The notes beneath the pieces were generated by a model. That model was not told where the DNA came from. It made no database searches and saw nothing but the letters and a program-made list of their open reading frames with translations. A stretch of 12,610 nt of DNA, taken from NCBI GenBank assembly GCA_002751075.1, contig NAOQ01000533.1, positions 37,484-50,093 on the forward strand, given 5' to 3'. The DNA is from Ichthyophonus hoferi (Eukaryota > Opisthokonta > Ichthyosporea > Ichthyophonida > Ichthyophonidae). Each line of letters opens with the position of its first letter. The first letter of the stretch is position 1. This document shows, in pieces, positions 1-10,324 of the stretch. The position numbers and the translations under genes were made by a program.

Positions 1-57
1 TAGCCTAACTTACCCTCCCCCACCCTACACTATACACATGTGTATATCTATGTATAG

Positions 58-3000
58 GTACGTCTGCCTGGAACTGGCATGGTAATGAACATTTACAATG
101 ACATATGCATGTCGGTCAAGTCCATACATATTGTAGCACGGAATGTACATCATTATAACGAGCTAAACTATTGTTGCTTCAGTGGTCTCAATGGCACCAA
201 ACTTAACAACTGTTCGTCCGTGATTATTAACCAATGCAACATATTATCCTGTATGTAGTATGTAGTGTGGTTTAAATCACTTTGTACGGAGTCTATGATT
301 GGGTAGTGGCTGGGTGGTATGGGGTTGCTCATGTTATTATTGGTGGGTATAAGGGCTATAGATTAGATTATATGATGAAGATGTATGTATGAATGCATGT
401 ATTTATATATGTTTTTATATATGCATATATGTATTTATATGTATTTATGCATGTATTGGAGTAAACAATATGTACGTACGCAACCCGAATAATACATTAC
501 ATACGGTAGGAGTGTCATATTAAACATATACAAATAAACATATTTCATAAATGGGCTAGCTACTATACCTTATTACTATCTTCATTCTGTATAGTATAAG
601 TTGTCTGTATTTAAATTTAATATTGAATGTTTAACATATTAAAAAGGTCATGTTACTGGTAAGAAAGAAATTTAAAGAAAAAGAGTTGCAGTTATTATAT
701 ATGTACAGCTTAATCAACTAACTTTCTTTTCTTTTTTTTGTATTCTACTCCTTTTCTCTCTCTCTCCCTCCCTCCTTCTCTTTCCTTCCCTTCTCTTGCC
801 CTACCCACCAATCAACAGCCCGACCCATGATGAAGGAGGTGTCTGTATGGACCCGAAATCACGTGACTGACAACAATATACCAGTGCTCGAGGGCAACGT
901 TTACTGGATGTTTACTGTGGGCCGTGTTGAACATATTGGTCACATGGTCAATAGAATTATCCAATTTTTTCATGTTGCTAGGGTATGTAGAGTTTAAATT
1001 TTAATTTGGGGTAATTATTGGATTAGCCTTGCTTATAACATATAGTTGCTATCGCGGTGTGTATGTTCAAGTTTTAACTAGGTGTAATTTATTATCTTAC
1101 TGTGTTGTGTAAGTATTCAATGCAATCACATATATAACAGCTCAATCACTCCTCTCATTGGCTAGCCATACCACTAATATCCAATCACATCCTATCAATA
1201 ATTTTTAACTAATTGATCTAGATCTCCAATTTGATCTAATTTGTTTATTGGTCAATCTGAAATTATCTAATTATAGTTAATACAGGAGGCATATATGCCT
1301 AGACTGGTAAGTTTTAACTAACTGATTTAAAACTCTAATTTAATCTAATACATTCATTAGTCAATCTGCGATGATCTAATTAGTGTAATTACAGGAGGCA
1401 CATATGCCTAAACTCGACTTTTTCTTTTTCCAACGAGCTAGCACACCTAAAGGACAGCATCTAAAACGATTGGTGGATACCATATTGCAGCCTTTCATTG
1501 ATCGATCGTGGTGGCATGATACAATGTTGAAAGAGAGACTACCAGTGCTCTGTTTTCGACGCGTATTTGAGGTAGGTTTGTGATAATTGGCTTGGGTTTA
1601 TAAAGTAGTGTAAATGTACTGCTTGTGATCACCCCTATGTGATTGGTCTATTACAATGCATTCTGCTTTTTATATTTTAATTAATTAACTAATTACGTGT
1701 ATAGTAGGTAAAATATACATGTAGGTATATATTTATATTAGTTTTCGTGGTTATTGTATTTGATATCTTAATTCTTTATTGCATGTCATCCTATACAAAT
1801 ACCTAATTATAGCCAAAGATAAATCCACATATAAATAAAGATACAGTGCATAACATTATGAACCAATAGCTATAAAGATATAAAATTATAAGCTGTAACT
1901 ATATTATAAGCCAATACAAGCCTCCCCTTGAATATATCTACAGTTAGATATGGGGCAACACGAACAACTATTTTTTACACGGCAACAAGCCGAGAGATGG
2001 CGACGATTTAGTCGAGTTCACTTCATGCCACTAGGATTTAATAATGTCTTGTGTCCTCCACCCGTGGCTGTTGTCCTGCAGCGGGGTGAAGGTACTGTAA
2101 CTATAACTATATAGCTACTGTCTTTCTTTCTTTCTTTCTTTCTTTTATTTCCTTTGTTTTGCTATGGCTTTTACATCATTGCAACAGTGTTGATTCAAAC
2201 TAGACTATCTCTATATATAATGTATTATAATGTAATGTAATGTAGTATAGTATAATATAGTATAATATAATATAATATAATATAATATAATATAGTATCA
2301 TCTAATATAACATACCATAAAATAATAATAATACAGTATCATATAGTATAATATAATATAATATAATATAATATAATAATAGAATATAATATAGTATTAT
2401 ATAGTATAATATAATATTTTATAATATAATATCATCTAATATAACATAACATAATATAATATAATATAGTATCATTTAATATAACATAACATAATATCAT
2501 ATCATATAGTATCATATAGTATAATATAATATAATATAATAATAGAATATAATATAGTATTATATAGTATAATATAATATTTTATAATATAATATCATCT
2601 AATATAACATAACATAATATAATATAATATAGTATCATTTAATATAACATAACATAATATCATATCATATAGTATCATATAGTATAATATAATATAGTAT
2701 GTCATGGTATAGTACGAAATGATAGGATATAACACATTTTAATGTAAAGCATTTTCTTCATCATTCAATCACAGGCAGTGGAATGCGTAAAATTCTTAAC
2801 TACGACGTATTAGAGAGAGTATTGGTCCGCAATGGCATTAAAAATTATATCAATGTCACCATTGGCTCAATGAATACGACACAAGAACATGTGAAATTAT
2901 TTTCTGGCTTTGGTCTCATGGTGGCCTCTCACAGTTCTCAGTTAAAAAATTTAATTTTTACTAGACGGTAATTTCTGTATAGCATTATTGTTATTGTATT

Positions 3001-4321
3001 TTATTTTATAGTATTTTATAGCTTTTTGATAATTGACAGTGCCTGGTTGATAAATTGCTTCTTAATTTATGGTTTATGTGAGTGATATAATTGGTTTATA
3101 CATGTTAAGATCATTTATATTGCAATATGTACGCAATCATACACCAATCATACATATTCGAATATATATAAGCGTAGATGATATTAATGATGGTAGGGAT
3201 AACTGTATGTATGTTTGTATATTTATACTTATGTTTTTGTAATAGTGTATGTCTCTTTATTTATTATATACTACCATTACTACTATAACAGTATACTATT
3301 ATTCCTAGGTATATCTAATCACCAATAGTTCTGTTATAATAATAACGTTATAATTTTATTGGAGATGCTGGCAAATGTTCTGTGTATGTGTTATGTGTTA
3401 CATCAACACCCAATAATCTCCCAACTAGATTGTATTCACAGCTTATTTAGTATTAACAGCCAATGTCCCATCTTTCTTTATCTATCCTTTACTGGATTAG
3501 AGAGCGCCATTACACTTTCCCATACATACCCTACTATATACTCTACTATATACTCTACTATATACCCTAATATAGCAATGCTATCGTCATAGAGACACGT
3601 GGTACCCCTAAGGGGTACATGCAGCCCTCTCCTTTTAGCCTTGGAATGGACAAACTGGGCATTCACTATCGAGAGAGTGTAGATCATATCCCTGACCTGA
3701 CGTCATGTCCGGAGACACGTGGATGTGTTGATTATAAGAGGTGTGTGGCTATACCCCTAAATTTTAATGATTCACGTCCATTGGTTTATATTGGTTTATA
3801 TGCCCTTAATTGGTAAATAGACATAAAATAATAAGGTACAAGTGAGTGTAGTGTCATATTGGAATAAAATTACAGTGTATTGTATAATATTGTATAGTAC
3901 AATACAGCATAGTATAGTGCAGTATAGTAAAATGTAGTACAATACTATCTCTTTCTTTTTCTTTCTTTCTCCTCTCTCTCCTCTTTCTTCTTGCTCATTC
4001 CTTCTCTCCTATATTACGTTGGCACCACCAATCGATCATAAGCGTGGAAGAAAAACGTACCGTATTCTGTTGGGTATTGTATATTTCTTATTATACTTAA
4101 CCTGTCACTCTCTCTCCATCTCCTGTTCTATCTTATTTCTAATATTCACCCATTTATTTCTTTATATACATACATACATACATACATACATACATACATA
4201 CACATTCAGATATAAAACCGACTACTGGTTGGATGAGACTATATTTGAAGCCTCGGTTATGCATGCATTAAGCCAACAAGCTGCCAAGGGATGTGGCCAT
4301 ATATGGACACAACAACAATAG
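58..4321 (+). CDS. GT61 (DUF563) family glycosyltransferase, 5'-partial, spliced
   Basis: Proposed exons: 58-81, 183-250, 819-982, 1395-1571, 1944-2091, 2775-2967, 3576-3740, 4210-4321 (TAG stop). Every junction keeps frame and gives 349 visible residues. The family moves sugars (xylose, GlcNAc) onto proteins or glycans, usually as a secretory-pathway enzyme. The hallmark C-terminal block is present: FSGFGLMVASHSSQLKNLIF (about 236-255), then NAIVIE (259-264), then LGIHYRES. This matches the family order of 'GxHGAxLTNxxFL', 'vIE' and 'GiHY'. The N-terminal VCLELAC...NGTKLNNCSS resembles the family's Cys-bearing start of the domain. Signal anchor and start codon lie left of the window. The first exon is the least certain; its frame is also open back to the window edge. 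The last donor (AG|GTGTGT) is weak, but it is the one that joins in frame to a tail ending QQQ. Known relatives include EOGT, POMGNT2 and plant xylosyltransferase; I cannot say which is closest. Confidence 0.72.
372..480 (+). repeat. ATGTAT/TTTATAT simple-sequence stretch inside an intron
   Basis: Irregular alternation of atgtatgtatg, atgcatgtattt and atatatgtattt units in the 568-base intron between the glycosyltransferase exons ending at 250 and starting at 819. The rest of that intron up to the pyrimidine tract is AT-rich and shows no reading frame I would call an exon. Confidence 0.5.
722..805 (+). repeat. Long pyrimidine tract before a splice acceptor
   Basis: An almost pure C/T run (ctttctttt, ctctctctctccctccctcc, cttctcttgccctaccc) ends just before the acceptor atcaacag at 811-818. 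It is much longer than a normal polypyrimidine tract and is probably a microsatellite that now serves as one. Confidence 0.7.
1201..1415 (+). repeat. Diverged tandem duplication, unit about 109 bases, covering an intron end and exon start
   Basis: Copy 1 runs from about 1201 to 1306 and copy 2 from about 1311 to 1415. Shared landmarks in order are ttttaacta, ctaattt or tctaat, a ttattggtcaatctg-like stretch (ttagtcaatctg in copy 2), tctaatta, tacag|gaggca, and atatgcct. By eye the copies are roughly three-quarters identical, so the duplication is not recent. Both copies keep the acceptor and the first exon codons; copy 1 additionally has a GTAAGT donor. Confidence 0.75.
1286..1306 (+). other. 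Candidate in-frame microexon (EAYMPRL) in the glycosyltransferase gene
   Basis: These 21 bases are preceded by a tacag acceptor and followed by a consensus GTAAGT donor. They read GAG GCA TAT ATG CCT AGA CTG, phase 0 at both ends. They are a diverged copy of the first 21 bases of the next exon, which starts at 1395 and reads EAHMPKL. The upstream exon (ending 982) and the downstream exon are also in phase 0 here, so inclusion would insert seven residues without changing the frame. Whether it is ever spliced in cannot be seen; it may be a decoy. Confidence 0.45.
2121..2146 (+). repeat. (TTTC)n microsatellite
   Basis: About six tttc units lie 30 bases into the intron that follows the exon ending at 2091. 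Confidence 0.85.
2215..2710 (+). repeat. TATAA-type minisatellite with an identical 163-base tandem duplication
   Basis: Nearly 500 bases of intron are built from tataa/tatag pentamers, with interspersed variants such as agtatcatctaatataacat. The block starting agaatataatatagtatta at 2381 recurs at 2544, and the two copies match base for base through roughly 2535 and 2698, which gives a period of 163. A third, degraded version begins near 2290. The tract sits in the intron between the exons ending at 2091 and starting at 2775. Confidence 0.85.
3532..3575 (+). repeat. 12-base tandem repeat forming a splice acceptor
   Basis: Units TACTATATACTC (3532-3543, 3544-3555), TACTATATACCC (3556-3567) and a partial TAATATAG (3568-3575) lead directly into the glycosyltransferase exon starting at 3576. 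The last partial unit supplies the AG. Confidence 0.75.
3946..4010 (+). repeat. Pyrimidine tract in the last glycosyltransferase intron
   Basis: A run of about 65 bases, nearly all C or T (ctttctttttctttctttct, cctctctctcctctttcttc). The first AG after it is at 4041-4042, but a segment starting there does not fit the frame of the flanking exons well. I place the real acceptor at 4209, so the tract is mid-intron. Confidence 0.7.
4167..4203 (+). repeat. (TACA)n microsatellite before the last acceptor
   Basis: About nine taca units lie immediately upstream of the acceptor cacattcag at 4201-4209 of the terminal glycosyltransferase exon. Confidence 0.9.
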
Positions 4322-5121
4322 CATATCATCTGATTGGATAAAAATCACACACGTCGCAATACACTTTCTGTACGTTTCTTATAGGATGAGACGATCCTAC
4401 ATTTATTCCTTATCATATGATTGGTGTTCAAATTTTAATAGAGGGGTTAAGATACAATGATTTTTAGGTCATCTTGCTGCCTATTGGAGGAGATAAACAA
4501 AGATTTTAAATAATACTGTAAACACCATGCTAACCAATGACTAATAATAAACTATGTAAACTAGTTAAAGTGGTAGGAATCTGTGCTAATTAAGTGATAC
4601 TATTGGGTAAAAATAATTATAATTATGTGCTTTGGATACTTCTTTGCATTAGAGTTCATTATATTATGTGTTGCAGTATACGGCTAGTAATTATTGGTTA
4701 CATTACTGAGTAAATAACCTCTCACAGCGCTATTTGTTTGGATAATCTAATCCCGGCTAGATTAAGTGAAAAGGATGTCATTAAACAAATTAGCGGTGGT
4801 GTGCTTATAAATAGATATATATTTATATTTAGCACAATGATTGGTCCAAAGCTCATGTATAATTTTAATCCTACGTACATTTAGTGTTATATAGAAAAAT
4901 AGAGGTATATTTAGCAGTTTTATATAATAAATGATATAGAATTTATTATGTTTATTATATATAATTATTCTTATTGTTAAATACAAATAATTATTTTATT
5001 TAAAAAAAGTTAAAAAAACGATCTAACGTATGTTATTTTCACGAATGGGTTGAATCGTCAATTAATTGCTTTCCTTCTCAAGATACGAAAGATAAATTTT
5101 CTTATGTATATGTATATGTGT

Positions 5122-5145
5122 GTATATGTACTGTACTACATATAC
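5122..5145. repeat. Palindrome with 9-base arms
   Basis: GTATATGTA, then CTGTAC, then TACATATAC; the arms are exact reverse complements and one more T-A pair extends them. It lies in a TATG-rich simple stretch, so it may have arisen from microsatellite drift. Confidence 0.7.
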
Positions 5146-5380
5146 ATTTATCTATATACATACACCTGTTATCCATCATCTGCTCTTGGCGATTTCAAAT
5201 CCATTTCCAACTCTCTGATTGGATAAAGCAAATAGAAATACTTTACTAACCTAAGCGAATAATAAAGTTGAGATACAATATTTCATCATAGCACTCCACA
5301 ACAATCTTCTAGCCCTAGTTTAACTAGTGATTGCGTTAGCATAAAATATTGGCCAAACCTGCATATTTTATCATTAATCG

Positions 5381-5500
5381 ACCTTTATTTAGATTTTTCA
5401 AAATCCATATTAATTATTATTCTATTATGACATGAAAAAATAAATATTTGATGATTATTGTATAAAATATGAGCCTATTGATTCGTTGATAAATAAAGGT
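5381..5500. repeat. Weak inverted repeat, 11-base ends
   Basis: ACCTTTATTTA at 5381-5391 is the reverse complement of TAAATAAAGGT at 5490-5500. The enclosed 98 bases are AT-rich with no reading frame. It could be a worn miniature inverted-repeat element, but there is no clear target-site duplication and 11-base AT matches occur by chance in such DNA. Confidence 0.25.
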
Positions 5501-6211
5501 TATTTAGATTGATCAATCATAATTTACTCTATGGTTTTGACAACTATGTCTTCAGTATGTCCATAATATCCTGTATAGTATTGAGATTTTTAAAGATTAA
5601 CTATATATATCTTGGGGTTATGATCACCATAGGTATAGATAGCAATATCTCCACAAAATTAGAACCATATAATCAAAGGAACTAAGAAATACCCTTTCGT
5701 TTTCTTAAAAATAGAACCAACTCCTTCAGGTACCTAGCCGTACATATAATTTAGTTTTTGTTGATTTTTATTGAAGAATTGTTGTATTTGCCAACATAAC
5801 AACCATTATAAAACTTAACCTTCACCAATGAAGTTATGTTTTAAACTCTGGAGTTACTGAGAATTGAAAAGTCTTACACAATTTTAAAAATTAACCATTT
5901 TAACGGGATTTTTCATTTGACTACACATACAGTATATGTATTTTATAATTTAACTCATGATAAATATGGCTCAATTTCTCCCTGGATTTACTATTCTGTA
6001 TACATTATCTCTCAAAGTATCCAGAGGTCAAACTTTAGCATATCGGAATTAATAGTAGCCGCATAAGCTCAACAATGGTTGCTGGCCCAAAATAATATAT
6101 ATTATAGATATATATCTATGTATATATATGTGAATTTTTAATTTAAATATTACAACATCCAGTTGGTACATGTTTTAAAATCAAACAACCGGGCTGAAAT
6201 GTATATGTATT

Positions 6212-6248
6212 GGGCTTCAAAATATATATATTTATATTTAAAAAGCCC
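6212..6248. repeat. Hairpin with GGGCTT/AAGCCC ends
   Basis: GGGCTT at 6212-6217 pairs with AAGCCC at 6243-6248, and the AT-rich interior pairs with few mismatches, giving a stem of about 16-18 bases with almost no loop. It lies about 310 bases beyond the RPL7 stop codon. It could shape RNA at the end of a long 3' tail or be a chance structure. Confidence 0.45.
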
Positions 6249-6561
6249 GAATTATTATATTTAGTTATGACCACTAGAGCCCTAGATTGCCAGAATAAGA
6301 GTTTTTAAAGCAACTGGTACGTGCTAACGCCAGTTATTTTCTATGGCATTCATCATATATTCAGATGGCCAGCATCGTATGGCTACCAATACTACTAAGA
6401 AAACTAAGAAAAGAAAGACCCGAAAATCCACCTACCCTATAACATGTGAATAGTCGTTAACCGTAACAGACAGGAGGGTAGCTAATAAATCACACATACA
6501 TACAATACATATCGATTAATTAACTATAAAGTTCCCTCACAATTTTTGACGGCTATACACA

Positions 6562-8515
6562 TTAGTTCATCTTCAGAACCAACTTATTAATCTCATCTCC
6601 AAGGTCACCACCCTTCATCTGTCCAGCCAGACGAGTGCTGGCACGAGTGTGACCCTTGTGGGGGTTAGATAGCTTGAAGGGGTGAAGGAAGGTAGAAGCT
6701 ACATTGAAATTCTTTCCACCAGTTGACACCTCATGCACAATATCCTCCAGACATACGATACCGTGTTGACCTAGCTGCTTCTCAATCATAGCGTTGTCTG
6801 TAATAGGCAAGCGTTCTTTGTCCACAACAGCAAAACCACGCTTGTACACCAACTCTCTGATTGTCTTAAGAGTGGGAACACCGTAGACAACATAAGGGGA
6901 AACCAAACGCAAACGAGTAAGGTTTGCCTTGGTAAGACGAAGGAATACAGCGGAATTAACCTGATTCAAACGCATCTCATGAAGATACTTCTTTGTTTTG
7001 TAAGCAGAATCTTTCATGGGCTTAATGCGCATAACAAGAACAATTTTGCCCTCAGCATTGTCTTTGGGACCGGGGGCAACCTTCTCACCAATCTTACCAG
7101 ATCTAGTGTCCTCTCGCACCTTATAGGCTGAACGTCTGAGACGCTTCTCATCACTTTTAACACGAATGAACTCGGTCACGAAATTCTCGGCGCGTTTGAA
7201 GACAGCGGCCTTCTCCTTTTTAGGCTATTGGGGTAAAATAAAGTATGTTTAATAATACATATCAACAAAAGTGTCTTAAAAATTCACTTAGGGTCATCAT
7301 TAAATAAATAATATCAACATAATAAATAGAAAGCTCTAATTACAAATTCAAAACTCGTACAATCAATCAATTTGTAAACAAGAGAAAAATTCATCAACTA
7401 AGTATAAAAGGAAAAACTGATATTAAAGCGACAAGGAAAAGTGCAATCCACTTATGATTTCATTGACTACTAACCCAATATACAGGTGCAAATGCAGGCC
7501 TTCAAATAGGCAAAGAGTATATATCCCAATAATTTACGTGCTACCTCCCTAGTTATGATAAATATAAAATAACCACGACATAGAGCCAAGGAATTTAAAT
7601 CTAATCATATTTAAAACTTAAATACAACAACTTATGGCCTTTAATATCTTCCAAACCATTTCCAAACCTTATGAGATTTCAAGCCTTGGAATCTAAAAAA
7701 AAATAACTTTATTAAAGCAAGAATAAAATTTCCATAAATTAAACAGAGTATAGGTCGTACATAAAATATTGTAATATACGAATAATTCAAATAATATGAC
7801 AGGCTGAACTTGTGGTCGAATATAATACAACAATGCGTACTTATATTGTATAAAATTTATTCCTCTAACCTCTTACATATATTCAATCCTTTACAATAAT
7901 AAATTAGTAAGATGATTAAGGGTAGGTGGGGGCAAGTAAAAAAAAATGAACAGGCTGTAAACTGCCACCCAATTACACATGCACCCCAAACAAAAAGTAC
8001 CTTCTCGGTCTTCCTGGCTTGTTCACGCTTCTCCCTGATCTGCTCAAGTGTTTTTCTCTTCTTCAACACAATCTCTTCGACAGTGTCAAGTTTCTTTCTG
8101 AAAAAATAAAAGATTTTAAGTAACTAGAAAAATATTGAATATTCTAATCGAAAACAGTTGGCATATGGATTACAAGTAGAAGTGCAGTGTGGCGCATGTG
8201 TTTAAGACTATATCTGTAGAACTAAATAGGAAAAAAAAATTCAAACTAAGTCAAATCTACATGCAGGCATCATTATAATGGCAGCAACTAGAATCAGATA
8301 CTTTATCGTAAACATCTCATTATGGTGAACATATATACTATATATTAAGTAATTAGCAGAAAAAATTACATGATGTATGTGGATGGATTCAGATATCCAA
8401 CGGATTGTCAAGACAATAACACCAATGGATTAAAATAACAAACTTACCCTTGGAGATGAGCATCAATAGAGGTCAGGGACTCAATAAGCTCGGTGTTTTC
8501 TGCTTCTGTCGCCAT
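6562..8515 (-). CDS. RPL7: 60S ribosomal protein L7 (uL30 family), complete, three exons
   Basis: Exons on the minus strand: 8515-8448 (ATG start, GTAAGT donor), 8097-8001, 7224-6562 (TAA stop). Phases match and give 275 residues. The product is a structural protein of the large cytosolic ribosomal subunit. Visible in order: an N-terminal tail (1-28), VEEIVLKKRKTLEQIREKRE (family VPESxLKKRK motif, from about 29), a basic helix region, the L30-type RNA-binding fold starting at IVLVMRIKP (117-125) with AVFLRLTKANLTRLRLVSPY, then LKTIRELVYKRG (174-185), ITDNAMIEKQLG, GIVCLEDIVHE (210-220) and a C-terminus ending INKLVLKMN. Human L7 is 248 residues; the extra length is in the N-terminal tail and in a segment near 90-112 rich in G, K and P. 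RPL7L1 is an alternative, but ITDN, the KRG motif and the 'GGDxGxxxxINxLxxxMN' ending favour RPL7. Introns are 350 and 776 bases and I see no snoRNA in them. Confidence 0.93.
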
Positions 8516-8819
8516 TATAATGTATTATTACGGTGGATATGCCGTTGAAAATGGGAACTAGTTGTAGTTACAAATTAAGATGCTATCTAAATAATTAGAT
8601 ATAATATGATAACTACTAAAACAGAAACCTGAACTAGAAGCGACAACTGATCAATCTTCAATCGATGGACTGCATGAACAATAAATGTTAATGTGCACGT
8701 GGGTAGCCTTCGGTGCGGTAATAGCCAATTATATGTAGCAGCCAATAAATGAATTCCTCAAAAATAAGATAAAAGAATGTAATAGCTATTGGTGTATACA
8801 GTATCGAATGTGTGATTGG
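8516..8819 (-). promoter_or_regulatory. Probable RPL7 promoter side with a CCAAT cluster
   Basis: Upstream of the RPL7 ATG (minus-strand direction) there are four CCAAT/ATTGG pentamers at 8725-8729, 8742-8746, 8788-8792 and 8815-8819, which is 210-305 bases before the start codon. CCAAT boxes bind NF-Y in animals and are common in housekeeping promoters. However, the pentamer is in excess throughout this window, so the cluster alone is weak evidence. No clear TATA box or pyrimidine-rich transcription start is placed. Confidence 0.3.
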
Positions 8820-10038
8820 CCAGGAGTTTATCACTTCGTGAGCCATCATACATTTCCTTTCAGTATACTTCATACAATATATTGCTATATATATTTGTAA
8901 AAAAATTCATTTAAAGTAACATTTATGGTACCAAGTATTAATAGTTTTTTTTTTGATCCATGAAATAAACTTGTTCTTAGTTTTCAATAATAAAAATTAG
9001 GAGAACGAGGCCGTATAACCTTAAAAACGTGTTCACTGATTTAATAACTGTTGTAAGCGTTTTGCTAACGTTTCCCTTCCCTTACCCGTAAAACACAATA
9101 TATATTAATAAATTACCGCCTTAGATAAGAAGATGTTGATAACCTTAATACTGGGCTGACTCAAGTATTTATTTTAACAATTAGTAGGACGTAGGTGTAT
9201 CTATAAAGTGTATATACATGAGAGATACCATTATACATATGAAAATCAAGACAGGATGTAAAAACAAATTGCACACCTAAGAAGTCATAGTCATATATTT
9301 AATTGTATAAACACCTCAAATCAACAATGCAATACCCATAATTTATTAATTAGGCGTTAAAGTGACCTTTTCTATAGAAACTTTAAGTCCCTTTTGCGTA
9401 TATATATATATAGAACGCTCTACAAGATAGATCACATGGCAGATAATTCATTCCTTTCACCTTTTAAGGAATTACAAAGCAGAATGCATGCGAGCAGTTT
9501 GGTAGGCTGATTCTGGTAGTCATGGACAACCATCAATCGTTTTAATATTTAAAAATTAAAAAAGAATTTATATTATTATGGCGGCATAAAGGCCCTCCCA
9601 CCAATTAATATTGACTACATTACTGGTTGTAATGTTCAGCCAAGCTACTGATAAATATTATTAGCGAATCATTGCTTAGTTGTAGCATACGTGCATGTTC
9701 CCAATAAAACCACTTTGAACCTTGATTAGCTAAAATACATATCTGGTGCACATTTCTTTATCAGTAAGTGTAGGGGAGTATATATATATAATATATGCAT
9801 GCATTTTCATTGGTGTTTCAAAATCAAAATCAATAAGGGTCACAGTTATGGGAATATATAACAACAAAAGTAAGAATAATGCTTAAAAAATAGAATAAAT
9901 AACTATTAAAGTGATAATATATTCAATTAATTTAGTATACAACATGCGTAATAACAATATTTAAGATTAGGGCAATAGTGGTGCGTGGCCTGGCGTCCAT
10001 GCTCCTATTTGATATGATAAAGGGTTCCAATTGGATAA
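8820..10038. other. AT-rich spacer with no gene found
   Basis: Lies between the RPL7 upstream region and the stop codon of the FAM193-like gene, both on the minus strand, so it holds the 3' flank of the latter. I see only AT-rich sequence, short (TA)n runs near 9398-9411 and 9779-9792, and a few CCAAT pentamers. No phased exons or RNA genes are recognisable. Confidence 0.55.
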
Positions 10039-10291
10039 TTAAAATCTCCTATCACTCAACAGTTGTGGCACAATTTTGGGCCTGGCTTGAACCTAAGAAG
10101 AAGAAATAGAGGAGGAGAGGGAGAGGGAAAAGACATAAATAGTAAAATAGGTTAAGTAAGAGATATATACAAGACTGCTTGTATCGCCAAACTATCACGC
10201 TCATTCTTATAAATGCATTTGACGTAACCATTTACATAGCAGTAAAGATATAATCAAACATATATATACGCATATACGTACACACATACAC

Positions 10292-10324
<33 letters not shown>

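Larger units (their letters stand above)
4322..6561. other. AT-rich spacer between two convergent genes; no gene found
   Basis: This holds the 3' flank of the glycosyltransferase (plus strand) and of RPL7 (minus strand). Open stretches here, such as 4762-4986 on the minus strand, translate to low-complexity I/Y/K/N-rich strings typical of AT-rich non-coding DNA, and no phased exon series appears. Contents I can point to are scattered ATTGG pentamers up to about 5350, a palindrome at 5122-5145, an inverted repeat at 5381-5500 and a hairpin at 6212-6248. No clean AATAAA signal lies directly after either stop codon. Confidence 0.6.

Noticed and set aside
3359-3592. 77-codon open frame on the plus strand.
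   Set aside because: It runs across intron sequence and the acceptor at 3575 in a frame different from the exon; the phased exon model explains the region.
4043-4073. Possible 31-base exon between the last two glycosyltransferase exons, after the long pyrimidine tract.
   Set aside because: It needs an odd donor at 3743 to keep frame, while the exon ending at 3740 joins the last exon directly in phase.
4762-4986. 74-codon open frame on the minus strand.
   Set aside because: Low-complexity I/Y/K/N composition expected from AT-rich DNA, with no motif or flanking splice logic.
7225-8447. Box C/D or H/ACA snoRNA inside the RPL7 introns.
   Set aside because: A box C-like ATGATGA occurs on the minus strand near 7287-7293 but no box D follows before the intron end; no other pair found.
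8688-8873. 61-codon open frame upstream of RPL7, partly hydrophobic.
   Set aside because: No recognisable domain and no continuation; it overlaps the likely promoter side.
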